Assembly (NCBI RefSeq): GCF_021533195.1 | Contig: NZ_JAJNKB010000009.1 | Location: 62,001 to 126,000 of the forward strand | Length of the DNA: 64,000 bases | Source of the DNA: Portibacter marinus | Lineage (GTDB): Bacteria; Bacteroidota; Bacteroidia; Chitinophagales; Saprospiraceae | Reading direction: 5' to 3' | Shown: piece by piece, positions 44,906 to 53,702 of the stretch | Layout: every line of letters starts with the position of its first letter | Numbering within the stretch: position 1 is the stretch's first letter | Translations under genes and position numbers: made by a program | The notes under the pieces: generated by a model | Databases searched by the model: none | Seen by the model: the letters and a program-made list of their open reading frames with translations, nothing else | What the model was told of the DNA's origin: nothing

Positions 44906-45184
44906 ATGTCTAACTCGGAAGTAATGGGTATTGTCGTTAGGGTCATGCCTAGCGGGGATGAATTAGAAGTGGAATTACCGATCTATTCCACTGGAAAAGA
45001 GATCAAAGAAGAATTGTTGGCAGCAGAAGTTGCACCGAGGGTTGATCCTGAAGGAAACCCTTATGTATATGACCTGATTTTTAAGAGAAAAAATGTTTCT
45101 ATAGGGGACAGTAAAACGCTGTTCGATCTTCAGATACAGGAGGGGGATACGCTATATTTAGCTCCCAGACTTGTACCGGGATAA
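44906..45184 (+). CDS. Ubiquitin-like protein (single beta-grasp, terminal Gly)
   Basis: The 92-aa protein has the beta-grasp order: strands MGIVVRVMPSGDELEVELPI, a helix STGKEIKEELLAAE, strands VYDLIFKRKNVSIGD, and the final DTLYLAPRLVPG. It ends in a single Gly (Pro-Gly), so no processing is needed before activation. The fold resembles YukD/EsaB-type and ubiquitin-like proteins of bacterial conjugation operons. It sits between the E1 and E2 genes (46 bases from E1, 60 to E2), which is strong contextual support for a conjugated modifier. Confidence 0.88.
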   Translation: MSNSEVMGIVVRVMPSGDELEVELPIYSTGKEIKEELLAAEVAPRVDPEGNPYVYDLIFKRKNVSIGDSKTLFDLQIQEGDTLYLAPRLVPG

Positions 45185-45244
45185 AATAGTACCCAAGTAT
45201 ACTCTGCTATTGCTTTGAAACTTTTTTTACAATAATTTAAGGTT

Positions 45245-46051
45245 ATGTCCAGTAAACCAACATACGACTTCAAGTCTGATTTCTTTAAGAAAAACCCATT
45301 CTACAAGAGACTAGCAAAAGACCATTTATCTCTCTTTGAAATTGATAGTGATGTCATCAAATGGGAAGTAGTCAATACGAGAGGAGCTATGAAAATTCCT
45401 TGTGAATATCATTTTCACTTTTATATAAAAAGTATTGTAGGAACTAAAGCGGATAAGTCACCAGTATACGGAAAGCATCATATTGCAAAGGTGACCTTTC
45501 CACCTAAGTATCCTATTGAACCCCCTGAGCTTTACATGCAAACAGATTTGTGGCATCCCAATATTAAATCGGAGGGTAAGTATAAGGGCAGAATCTGTGG
45601 TAATACAAAGGGATTTGGATTAGGCTATGATCTTTATTTATTGGTCATCAGAATAGGCGAAATCCTGCAATTTAAGCAGTATCATGCCGAAAACACTCCA
45701 CCTTTTCCTGAAGACATTAAGGCTGCACGTTGGGTGATGGAGTATGCTGAACCCAATGGAATTGTAAATAAGTATCAAGATTTAGCGGTGGATGAAACAC
45801 CCCTTATTAATATAGATACTTCGAAAGATAGAAAGCCAGCTAAAGATGACGCGGCTGCAGACGAATTGCCAAAGGAAGAACCTAAAAAGCAAGAGCCCAG
45901 AGTTGTTGAAACGAATATTAGTGAGACTCCAGTCAGAACCAAGCCCAAAGAAAGTGAAACTACATCAGTTCCGGGTAAAATGAAAATAAATATTGTTGCA
46001 AAAAAAGCCGCAGGTAAGAAGAAGATAGTGATACAAAAGAAAAATAAATAA
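45245..46051 (+). CDS. E2-like ubiquitin-conjugating enzyme
   Basis: The 268-aa protein has a UBC core at about 18-170: [12 protein letters not shown], then [24 protein letters not shown] at 104-107 (the HPN motif), and GRICGN with Cys118 as the predicted catalytic residue. The [20 protein letters not shown] helix follows. The C-terminal extension (about 190-268) is charged and disordered and ends in two basic strand-like motifs ([11 protein letters not shown] and [12 protein letters not shown]). It should accept the Ubl thioester from the E1 and transfer it to a target or to a membrane RING-like partner. Confidence 0.92.
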   Translation: MSSKPTYDFKSDFFKKNPFYKRLAKDHLSLFEIDSDVIKWEVVNTRGAMKIPCEYHFHFYIKSIVGTKADKSPVYGKHHIAKVTFPPKYPIEPPELYMQTDLWHPNIKSEGKYKGRICGNTKGFGLGYDLYLLVIRIGEILQFKQYHAENTPPFPEDIKAARWVMEYAEPNGIVNKYQDLAVDETPLINIDTSKDRKPAKDDAAADELPKEEPKKQEPRVVETNISETPVRTKPKESETTSVPGKMKINIVAKKAAGKKKIVIQKKNK

Positions 46052-46082
46052 TCTTTGTATTTCCAAAGTCCAAATTATCCAA

Positions 46083-48359
46083 TTGATGAAAACTAGAAAG
46101 GCAATCAGCTTTATTGCGTCTTTTTTAATTCTGAGTTCTATACTTTCAGGGCAAGATCAAGTTCGTATTATGGACAAGTCGGATGAATCTGCAGGAAGAT
46201 TCAAGACTCAACTATACCATAAGATTGGATCTTCTGAGGAAAAGCTTAGGGGTAATTCACCTACTGTAGAGGCCAATGGGAAGGAGGTAGAACTGATTCT
46301 CAGACTGAAAGACTTGAGATGGTTTGAAGATAAGAATATCAATGAAAGTATCAAGATCAGAAGATCTGATATTGTCATCAATGATCCTACTAACTTGCAA
46401 ATTGCTTCCTCTCCATCTCAATATGAAATTGGGCCAGTGGAAGGTTCGCAAGCTGAAATCAGATTTAAAGTACTTGCTAATGGAAAGTATTCGTTAAAAA
46501 TTCCGTTTTCCACCAATCAGATTTCTGGTCAATATGTCCAGTCGTTTTCAGTAGAGGGCCTTTCAGGTACAGCAAAAAATTCAACTCCGTTAGGAAATAT
46601 TGCAGACTTGAAAAAAGAATGGAGTGATACAGATAAAACTAATGCTTCTGATGTTCAGAAATTTATCAATAAGTACCAAAATAATCAGATCGCTTTAGAA
46701 GAGAATCTCATAGCTATAGCCGAAAGAGCGTTACTGCGAATAGAGAAAACGAACGAGTCTGGAGAAGATGAAGAAATGTGGGCCAGAATCAGTGATTCTG
46801 ACGACGAAGACCAATTTACAGCCTTCCTTGATCAATATCCAAACTCCAAGTATGCAGAAGCTGCTAGGGCTAAGTTAGGGATGGAAGCAGATGTTTTAAT
46901 TACTTCTGAAACCGAAAACCGTAAAGCCATTAACACCATTACAAAACTGGTGGACAACGTCTATAGTATGGACTTATCTCATCTGGAAGAAGTGGACATT
47001 AAAATTTCAGATCCGGATGCAATAGAGATATTTGATACTGGAGGAAATATATTTGATCTGAAGGTTAGTGGCAGTAATGTTTATACCATTACGGTGAAAG
47101 AAAAAAGTAGTGGGGAAGAGCTTATTTTCACGCTAGATAATAGATTCAGTGCAGATTTTAATAGAACAGGTGGTGCCTTTAATTTTGTTTTAGATGGAGG
47201 TGTTTCACCTTTTACTGTTGAATTTTTAAAGAAAGATGAAGAAGTTTCAACGCCAGAAGGACGATTTGAAAACCTTAAGCCTAATCGGGCTAATACCATA
47301 GTAATTACGCAGAAAATGCTGAATAAATCAGGCATGGCGGGGGACTATGGTACGGTTATTATCAGAGATAAAACAACTCAATCTTTGTCTTCTTTCCCCA
47401 TAGACCTGAACGTGTCTCCTAGTAAAATATCTCCTGGATTATTAATCGGCTTATTACTGGCAGGAGTGTTATTAGGAGGTGCCTTTATGATTATTCGCAG
47501 CAAGAAGCAAAAGCAGACCAGACAAGAATATTTGCAAAAGGCGAAGGTTTTTCAGGAAACTCAGAAACTGGAAGCAATGAAGGAATCTGGTATTCATCAA
47601 GATAAAATCACTCCGGTAGCTAATGCAAAAGGATCTCCGAAGAAGATTACCATTACTAAGCCAGTCAAAAAGTTTGTGCCTGCCAATGGTGGTACAGGTG
47701 AATATAAATCTTCAGGAAAAATGAAAATTACGCGAAGGGAAGTGAAAGGTGGTCGATTAACCGGAGATGAATTCAGAGAAATGTTGGAGGGCGATCGCTA
47801 TGCTTTTCTGGACCTTACAGAACTTTGGAATGACTCTGCCATTAAAGAGCTTTATTTAAGCAAAGACTGTATAAAAGACCTCGGTAAGTTCTTGAAAGAA
47901 GAAAATCTAGATAAGGCCATTGCTGAGATGGAAGGTGCGATTCCTGAAGTAGGAGGATTTCTAATGGGATATCACCAACAAAATGATGCCGGAGAAATTA
48001 GGGTTACCATGGACGAATTTGTACCATTTGTTCCTGAATACCATGATGTCTTTAAGATAGAGATCGGAACTGCCACTTTAGTACAAGAATTAGGAGATGC
48101 TCAGGATACACATCCTGATAAAGATGTTATTGGGTGGTTTCATACTCATCCGGGCCATGGTTTATTTCTATCTAACTCTGACCTATCTGTACAACGTCAC
48201 TTTCCTCAGAAGTTTCAGATAGCAATGGAGATAGATAGTTTGACGGAAACACTAGATACAGCTTTTTTCACAAGAAAAATGGATGGAACTATTAACAACG
48301 TAGAACATCGAAGAAAGGGAGCAAAATGGTTTAGTTGGAAAAAAATTGAAAAGATTTAG
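46083..48359 (+). CDS. Membrane-anchored JAB/JAMM deconjugating protease
   Basis: The 758-aa protein has a signal peptide (AISFIASFLILSSI), a large periplasmic part (about 25-448) with beta domains and a TPR-like stretch near 235-265, one TM helix (about 451-471), and a cytoplasmic tail with KKITITK at 520-526 and KMKITRR at 546-552. The C-terminal JAB domain (about 615-735) has E622 (PEVGGFLMG) and the exact JAMM pattern H687-x-H689, seven residues, S697-x-x-D700 (HTHPGHGLFLSNSD). The zinc protease would remove the Ubl on the cytoplasmic side. The periplasmic part may sense the envelope. Confidence 0.92.
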   Translation: MMKTRKAISFIASFLILSSILSGQDQVRIMDKSDESAGRFKTQLYHKIGSSEEKLRGNSPTVEANGKEVELILRLKDLRWFEDKNINESIKIRRSDIVINDPTNLQIASSPSQYEIGPVEGSQAEIRFKVLANGKYSLKIPFSTNQISGQYVQSFSVEGLSGTAKNSTPLGNIADLKKEWSDTDKTNASDVQKFINKYQNNQIALEENLIAIAERALLRIEKTNESGEDEEMWARISDSDDEDQFTAFLDQYPNSKYAEAARAKLGMEADVLITSETENRKAINTITKLVDNVYSMDLSHLEEVDIKISDPDAIEIFDTGGNIFDLKVSGSNVYTITVKEKSSGEELIFTLDNRFSADFNRTGGAFNFVLDGGVSPFTVEFLKKDEEVSTPEGRFENLKPNRANTIVITQKMLNKSGMAGDYGTVIIRDKTTQSLSSFPIDLNVSPSKISPGLLIGLLLAGVLLGGAFMIIRSKKQKQTRQEYLQKAKVFQETQKLEAMKESGIHQDKITPVANAKGSPKKITITKPVKKFVPANGGTGEYKSSGKMKITRREVKGGRLTGDEFREMLEGDRYAFLDLTELWNDSAIKELYLSKDCIKDLGKFLKEENLDKAIAEMEGAIPEVGGFLMGYHQQNDAGEIRVTMDEFVPFVPEYHDVFKIEIGTATLVQELGDAQDTHPDKDVIGWFHTHPGHGLFLSNSDLSVQRHFPQKFQIAMEIDSLTETLDTAFFTRKMDGTINNVEHRRKGAKWFSWKKIEKI

Positions 48360-48381
48360 AAAAGTAGATTACACTGACTTA

Positions 48382-50727
48382 ATGATGCGAAAAAACTTAA
48401 TACTTCTTGCCATAATTCTCACTGTATTTTCAAAAGGATTTTCGCAGGATGCAGATCAAACCCTGGAGCATCTTCAGATATTGTCTGTCAATATAAGCGA
48501 GGAAACCAATACAGTGAATGCTACGGTACTAGCACCTAAAATTGGCAATGCTAAATTCACGCATCAAACAGCAAAATTTACTGAACAGATCGGTGGTGAG
48601 GTGTACCCCATGAGCTTCTATAATTTTGAAGAAGTAGGTGCTCAAAACCAAGAGATATATAGCATTCTATTCGTGCTTGATTGGAGCGGAAGTATGCGGA
48701 CAGAAGATCGTCTGATCAAAGCAAAAAGAGCTATCTTTAACACCATTCAGAGCATCACTTTACCCCCGGGTTCCAAGTTTTATCTAACCGCATTTCACGA
48801 TGATATATTTTCAAATGTAGAAGTCAATAAAAGTAATATTGAGGCTCAGTTGGCCAGATACCCTGTACCTTTGCCTGGACAAGGTAAGGGTACAGATCTG
48901 TATAGGGCAGTTATTCGAAAAACAGAACAATTGCAGGATTTTAAAGGGAATAAAATCATCTTGCTACTGTCAGATGGAGAAAACGATCTACAACTGAATT
49001 CTTTCTACAGAGAAAACAATGTGACGCCACCTACACAGGAGGATGTTTTTAATACTATATTGAAAGAAGATAGTACGCACAATATTGCATTTTACCCTAT
49101 TGGTCTGGGGAGTGGTGCAGATACTACTTTTTTGAAAAAGCTTCCCGACCTGACAAAGAATACCAAGGATAGATATATTTACTCCAATAATCCCGATGAT
49201 TTATTAAACATTTTCCTATCCGTCATAGCACAATATTCTGTAACCTATAGAGTTCAGCTGATTCCTTCACCTGAAGTTCAGACCTTTAAAGGAGAAAACA
49301 GACGGTTAATGCTAAATTGGGTAGCGAAAGGATTGCCATCTGCGATGATCGCCTCCTATGACTACAAAGGAGGTTCATTCATAGAGCCTATAAACTTAGG
49401 AATCAGCCAAAGTACCTATACTACCTCTTTTTGGTTGATCCATATTCTGATCGGGACCTTATTAATTGGCGGATTATTGGCACTATTGATGTATCTGGTC
49501 CCATGGCTGAAAAAGAGAGAATTTAAAAGTAAATATGTTATTCCCTATGTACCTGAAAAGAACAAGATAAGGAGAGACCCCATCACGCAAGATGCTTTTG
49601 AAGAAGGAGATAATGTAGTGGTCAAATGTAAGCAAATGACCTCACTGGCAACTTGGGAGGCACTGGGTCATTGCCCAAATTATCCTAATTGTATGGAATT
49701 CGCAGACCCATGTAATGGATCTGGAGGAGAAGATATGCAGGGAAATTTTTTCTCTCAGCAAGGAGTTTTTAGAGTGTTGAATTGGCTTTGGTTTGGTGCC
49801 ACAGGAGGATTTGCAGCGTGGGTTCTTTATGCTATTATGCAAATGATAAACATAGAGGGACTCTACCAAAGTGCATTTAATTTATTCAATGGTGAACGCA
49901 TCAGGGCCAGTCTTTTGGAATTACGAGGTGGTGAGTCTTTTTTGAAGAATATTCCTGAAATGGTCGATCAGACTTTGATCGGTTTATTTTTAGGAGCTTG
50001 TTTGATTATAGCGATTGCATGGGTCGAAGAAAGAGGGCATTCCAGGAAATTTTCTTTTTGGAGGGTATTCGTTCGTGGAATCTTAGGTGTTTTGATTTCG
50101 TTCATAGTTTTTTTTACCGGCTATATTTTCCAGTATTTAGTGTTGGATAATCCATTCTTAGCAGGTATTGTTATTTGGGCAGTATTTGGAGTGGCCTTCG
50201 GAGCCATCCTTTCCATTAATTCAACTGTAGAATTAAAGAAAGGAATTTTTGGTGGTGTAATTTCATCTCTCGTTTGTTATTTAATCTATTTCGGCCTAAG
50301 TGCAATAGCACCTGATGATGTATTGGCCAAATTGATCAGTTTTATTGTTTTGGGCGGAGTACTTGGAGCCTTAATCGTGACCGTACTATCTAATTTAGAG
50401 GATTTTGAACTTATCTACCTTTCTCCTAAGGAGTATACAGGAATGAAAAAGCCCATTAGTAAGTGGTTGAAGAAGGGTATGGAAATCTATATTGGCCGGT
50501 CTTCAAAATGTTATGTTTTTGTCAAATGGGAAGATGAATATGTAGATGATCGCCATGCTAAACTCGTATATCAGGGTGGGTCAGTTCACATCATTCCATT
50601 ATTTGAAACGATGGTCAACGGGGTAATTGTGCCGGAAAATCAGAAGACAGCACTTCAGGGAGATGATATCATTCAATTGGGAAGATATAGCATATCCCGA
50701 ATGCAATACAAAGAAAAAAGAAGCTAA
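48382..50727 (+). CDS. vWA - membrane - RING-like - FHA protein
   Basis: The ATG at 48382 is chosen over a TTG at 48346, because a signal peptide (MMRKNLILLAIIL) follows it; the protein is 781 aa. A vWA domain (about 75-290) has the MIDAS motif DWSGS at 100-104 and LLSDGEND. After TM1 (about 350-376), a cytoplasmic segment at about 397-437 reads DPITQDAFEEGDNVVVKC, then WEALGHCPNYPNC, a pattern like prokaryotic RING/treble-clef domains with the first ligand pair lost. About six TM helices follow. The C-terminus (about 698-781) is an FHA domain (IYIGRSSKCYVFV; DDRHAKLVY). It may be the membrane E3-like hub of the operon; that is inference. Confidence 0.8.
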   Translation: MMRKNLILLAIILTVFSKGFSQDADQTLEHLQILSVNISEETNTVNATVLAPKIGNAKFTHQTAKFTEQIGGEVYPMSFYNFEEVGAQNQEIYSILFVLDWSGSMRTEDRLIKAKRAIFNTIQSITLPPGSKFYLTAFHDDIFSNVEVNKSNIEAQLARYPVPLPGQGKGTDLYRAVIRKTEQLQDFKGNKIILLLSDGENDLQLNSFYRENNVTPPTQEDVFNTILKEDSTHNIAFYPIGLGSGADTTFLKKLPDLTKNTKDRYIYSNNPDDLLNIFLSVIAQYSVTYRVQLIPSPEVQTFKGENRRLMLNWVAKGLPSAMIASYDYKGGSFIEPINLGISQSTYTTSFWLIHILIGTLLIGGLLALLMYLVPWLKKREFKSKYVIPYVPEKNKIRRDPITQDAFEEGDNVVVKCKQMTSLATWEALGHCPNYPNCMEFADPCNGSGGEDMQGNFFSQQGVFRVLNWLWFGATGGFAAWVLYAIMQMINIEGLYQSAFNLFNGERIRASLLELRGGESFLKNIPEMVDQTLIGLFLGACLIIAIAWVEERGHSRKFSFWRVFVRGILGVLISFIVFFTGYIFQYLVLDNPFLAGIVIWAVFGVAFGAILSINSTVELKKGIFGGVISSLVCYLIYFGLSAIAPDDVLAKLISFIVLGGVLGALIVTVLSNLEDFELIYLSPKEYTGMKKPISKWLKKGMEIYIGRSSKCYVFVKWEDEYVDDRHAKLVYQGGSVHIIPLFETMVNGVIVPENQKTALQGDDIIQLGRYSISRMQYKEKRS

Positions 50728-50729
50728 CA

Positions 50730-51635
50730 ATGAGACTACGAAGACAAGTTTATCGCTTAATTGATGATGACAACTCTGCAAATCTGAAAATCAATGATCG
50801 GATTGGAACATTTATAATGATTCTTATTGTCTTAAGTATTATCGCTGTTGTTGTGGAGTCCGAGGAATCGGTTAGAATTAATTATGAGGGTGTTTTTCTT
50901 TGGTTTGAAGTCATTGCGGTGGTGATTTTCACCATTGAATACTTAGCCAGAGTTTATACGGCCAGACTTGCCTATCCGGAATTAAGTCCCGGCAGGGCGG
51001 TGTTGAAGTATATTTTTAGTCCAATGGCCATTGTGGACCTTCTAGCCATATTGCCTTTCTACATTGAATTGGCGGCAGCATCTATGGGTCTTCTCGAAAT
51101 AATGGACTTGCGTTTTATCAGAGTATTGCGTTTAATGAGATTGTTGAGAATTTTCAAACTCAATCGCTACAACAGCAGCATGAAATTGATTGGCGATGTG
51201 ATGCGCGAAGAGAAAGAAAAATTATTCATTACCATATTTATGACGGCCATCTTATTGGTTCTTGCTTCAGCTTTAGTATTTACAGTTGAACATGAGGGAC
51301 AACCTGAAGCATTTCCAAATATTTACTCCTCAATGTGGTGGGCAATCGCTACATTGACAACTGTTGGTTATGGAGATGTCTACCCGACTACTGCGATGGG
51401 CAAAATTTTGGCTGGTATTATTGCTCTACTAGGCATCGGTCTGGTTGCACTTCCTACGGGCATATTGTCGGGTTCATTTGTGCAGGCCATTAATGAAGAA
51501 AAGGAGCGTAAATTAGAAGAAAAGGCTGCGGAAATTGCGGCTGATGTTGCAGAAGAGGTGGTTGCCGAGCATGAAAGTGAAATCGAACATTTTGCCATTT
51601 GTCCTCATTGTGGGAAAAGTCTGGATGAGCATTAG
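50730..51635 (+). CDS. Voltage-gated K+ channel-type protein with C-terminal zinc motif
   Basis: The 301-aa protein has six TM segments. S4 carries regularly spaced Arg/Lys (FIRVLRLMRLLRIFKLNR at about 130-147), the pore has the selectivity filter TTVGYGD, and S6 follows (IIALLGIGLVALPTGIL). A coiled-coil region (EEKERKLEEKAAEIAADV) and CPHCGKS near the C-terminus suggest a regulatory tail with half a zinc knuckle. It starts two bases after the stop of the vWA-FHA gene, so it is translated with the Ubl operon. K+ selectivity follows from the filter; why it sits here is unknown. Confidence 0.9.
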   Translation: MRLRRQVYRLIDDDNSANLKINDRIGTFIMILIVLSIIAVVVESEESVRINYEGVFLWFEVIAVVIFTIEYLARVYTARLAYPELSPGRAVLKYIFSPMAIVDLLAILPFYIELAAASMGLLEIMDLRFIRVLRLMRLLRIFKLNRYNSSMKLIGDVMREEKEKLFITIFMTAILLVLASALVFTVEHEGQPEAFPNIYSSMWWAIATLTTVGYGDVYPTTAMGKILAGIIALLGIGLVALPTGILSGSFVQAINEEKERKLEEKAAEIAADVAEEVVAEHESEIEHFAICPHCGKSLDEH

Positions 51636-51637
51636 TA

Positions 51638-53122
51638 ATGAGTGAGCCAACGAGCGACAAGAGGAGTGTATTTAAAAAATGGTTGGAAACGCTACAGCAG
51701 GAAAGCTGGCAGCTTGAGCTTCTTATATCTGGTCTAGCACTTTTAGGCGTATTTAATGCAAAAGTTTTCATTGATGGCCTCGAAAGCTATTTTGCGGTTC
51801 AATTTCTCCGAGGAGCCGCTGTTTTTGGCGTAGAGATATTCATGTTCTTACTAAAGGGCAGTTGGTACATTTTCCTTATTAACCTTATGATTCACATTAT
51901 TCTGAGGGGATTGTGGATAGGAGCTATAGGTCTTCGATATGTGTCTGAGGATATTGACTACCAAAAATTAAATTTTTCAAATTATTTCACGAAGTTATAT
52001 ACCCGTAAGTATCAATCTTTCGACGATTATATAGAAGATCTTGAAAGAATCTGTAGTGTCATATTTGCCTATACCTTCCTTCTGTTTTTCATATTGATTT
52101 CAGCTTGCCTATTTCTGATCTGGCCTATCTTGTTGTATGCTGTAATAGACGAACTTTTGGCCACATTTATCGTCATGGCATATTTAATCATAGGTTTGAT
52201 TGTTTTCGTGGACTTTATATTTCTAAATCCTTTAAAAAAGATAAAGGAGGAATGGTTTGGACGAGTTTATGGTTTTGTGTTCCGTTTTTATAGCACCATC
52301 ACGTTATCATTTATTTTTAGGCCCCTGCTGCTTAATTTTCTAGACAATAAATTTACAAAACGGCTTTTTTTATTCAGCATTCCGTATGGTATCGTCATTA
52401 TCTTATTACTTCCTAATTTAACTAGCAGGAGTGCTGGATACTTTCCTTCATTTGAAAGTAATAGCCTACAGATAAGGGCATATAATTCCAATGCTCTTAA
52501 TCCACATCTGTATGATGACTTAAGGCTTGATGGCAAACAAAAAGTCAATTATATTTCATTAGATAAGTACCGCATATCAGGGAATGTTCTTGAATTCTTT
52601 GTTACACATATGAAGTCAGATGAATACTACTTTAAGCAAGTGAAAGATATTCAGCCTTTAAACAAAGTCGGAGTGTATACTGGATTTAAAAGCATGACCA
52701 TAAAAGACAGCATATTTCAGCAGTTAAGTGAGCAAAACGTCCAGGAAAGAGTAGCATTTTTATCAGAAAAAAGAGAAAATAGATCCGAAAGGTCTAACTA
52801 TGAGTGGGATAGCTTATATAATGTGCTGGAAAACAACCATCAATCAATAGAGAGGGCTTATCATGCTGATAAGATGCTGGAGCTTAATGCCGCTTTTGAA
52901 TCACTTTGTAAATTCTACATTGATGATCAGGAGATCACAGACCATGTAGAATGCTTAATGACTCAGCATGGCAATTTAGGTGAAAAAGGATGGAAGTGCA
53001 TTACGGTCCTGGATAGTTTGCAAAGTGGCCTCCATAGATTGAAAGTAGAGCGTGGAATATACCGGCGAAATTTAAATGTTATTTCCCCGGTCGTTCTGGA
53101 AATTCCCTTTATATTAGATTAA
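51638..53122 (+). CDS. Polytopic membrane protein of unknown function
   Basis: The 494-aa protein has about six TM segments in its first half (for example QLELLISGLALLGVFNAKVF, FLINLMIHIILRGLWIGAIG, VIFAYTFLLFFILISACLFL, IPYGIVIILLLPNL). A large soluble C-terminal domain (about 270-494) has charged helices and a Cys pair (CKFYIDDQE, VECLMTQ). No family is recognised. It starts two bases after the channel stop, so it shares the operon. Confidence 0.7.
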   Translation: MSEPTSDKRSVFKKWLETLQQESWQLELLISGLALLGVFNAKVFIDGLESYFAVQFLRGAAVFGVEIFMFLLKGSWYIFLINLMIHIILRGLWIGAIGLRYVSEDIDYQKLNFSNYFTKLYTRKYQSFDDYIEDLERICSVIFAYTFLLFFILISACLFLIWPILLYAVIDELLATFIVMAYLIIGLIVFVDFIFLNPLKKIKEEWFGRVYGFVFRFYSTITLSFIFRPLLLNFLDNKFTKRLFLFSIPYGIVIILLLPNLTSRSAGYFPSFESNSLQIRAYNSNALNPHLYDDLRLDGKQKVNYISLDKYRISGNVLEFFVTHMKSDEYYFKQVKDIQPLNKVGVYTGFKSMTIKDSIFQQLSEQNVQERVAFLSEKRENRSERSNYEWDSLYNVLENNHQSIERAYHADKMLELNAAFESLCKFYIDDQEITDHVECLMTQHGNLGEKGWKCITVLDSLQSGLHRLKVERGIYRRNLNVISPVVLEIPFILD

Positions 53123-53144
53123 ATAATCATCTAAATCAAGAAAA

Positions 53145-53669
53145 ATGACGGAGCCGGTAAAGTATGGTTTATATTATTTCGCAGTTAGCGCAGGTATTAC
53201 ATTATTACTATATCTAGTAAATACAAATTTGATTTTTAATCCAACTTTAAGTTTATTAATGTCCTTTGGACTGCCTATTTTGTTCATTATACTCTCAATA
53301 AAAGCAGACAGAGCTGATGAACCAGGATATTCCATGGCAGAAGGTATAAAGGCTGGAATGATTACTTTTGCTATCGGAACCCTGTTAGGAGCTTTATTCA
53401 CTTATATTCTGGCAAACGTTATCGATCCTACTTTAGGAGAGAAAGCCATTGAATTTACTCGTGAAGTAGCCGTAAAAACAGCAGAAACCATGGGTGGACT
53501 TTTAGGTGCCGATGAAGCAGAAAAAGCTAAAATGGTCGAGGAGGTTGGCAAACAAGAATTGCCCAATCCATTTTCTATGACTCAATTGGGTCTCGGATGG
53601 GTCATTAGTTTAATATTTCCAGGTCTGATCATATCTCTCATTGCTGCAGCAATCTTAAAGAAGAGCTAA
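53145..53669 (+). CDS. DUF4199 membrane protein
   Basis: The 174-aa protein has four TM segments and the family look of DUF4199: YGLYYFAVSAGITLLLYLVN, then GIKAGMITFAIGTLLGALFT, and the final TQLGLGWVISLIFPGLIISL. DUF4199 proteins are common, small, Bacteroidota-specific membrane proteins of unknown role. It is the last gene before the operon's terminator and may be a passenger. Confidence 0.78.
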   Translation: MTEPVKYGLYYFAVSAGITLLLYLVNTNLIFNPTLSLLMSFGLPILFIILSIKADRADEPGYSMAEGIKAGMITFAIGTLLGALFTYILANVIDPTLGEKAIEFTREVAVKTAETMGGLLGADEAEKAKMVEEVGKQELPNPFSMTQLGLGWVISLIFPGLIISLIAAAILKKS

Positions 53670-53672
53670 AAT

Positions 53673-53700
53673 AAAAAAGGGCAATTCAATGCCCTTTTTT
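53673..53700. terminator. Bidirectional terminator
   Basis: GGGCA (53679-53683) and TGCCC (53690-53694) form a 5-bp GC-rich stem that the flanking A6 and T6 runs extend to 11 bp; the loop is 6 nt. The A run before and T run after let it work in both directions. It separates the convergent Ubl operon and TerB-like gene. Confidence 0.92.
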
Positions 53701-53702
53701 AT

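Noticed and set aside
43633-48359. Type II CBASS or a Bil operon
   Set aside because: CBASS is excluded because there is no CD-NTase (cyclic nucleotide synthase), no CBASS effector and no Cap2-type E1-E2 fusion. The Bil family described to date uses a two-domain Ubl and a different gene order; here the Ubl has one domain and the JAB is membrane-anchored.
48346-48381. TTG start of the vWA-FHA protein overlapping the JAB gene
   Set aside because: It would put 12 charged residues before a signal peptide that has its own ATG at 48382.
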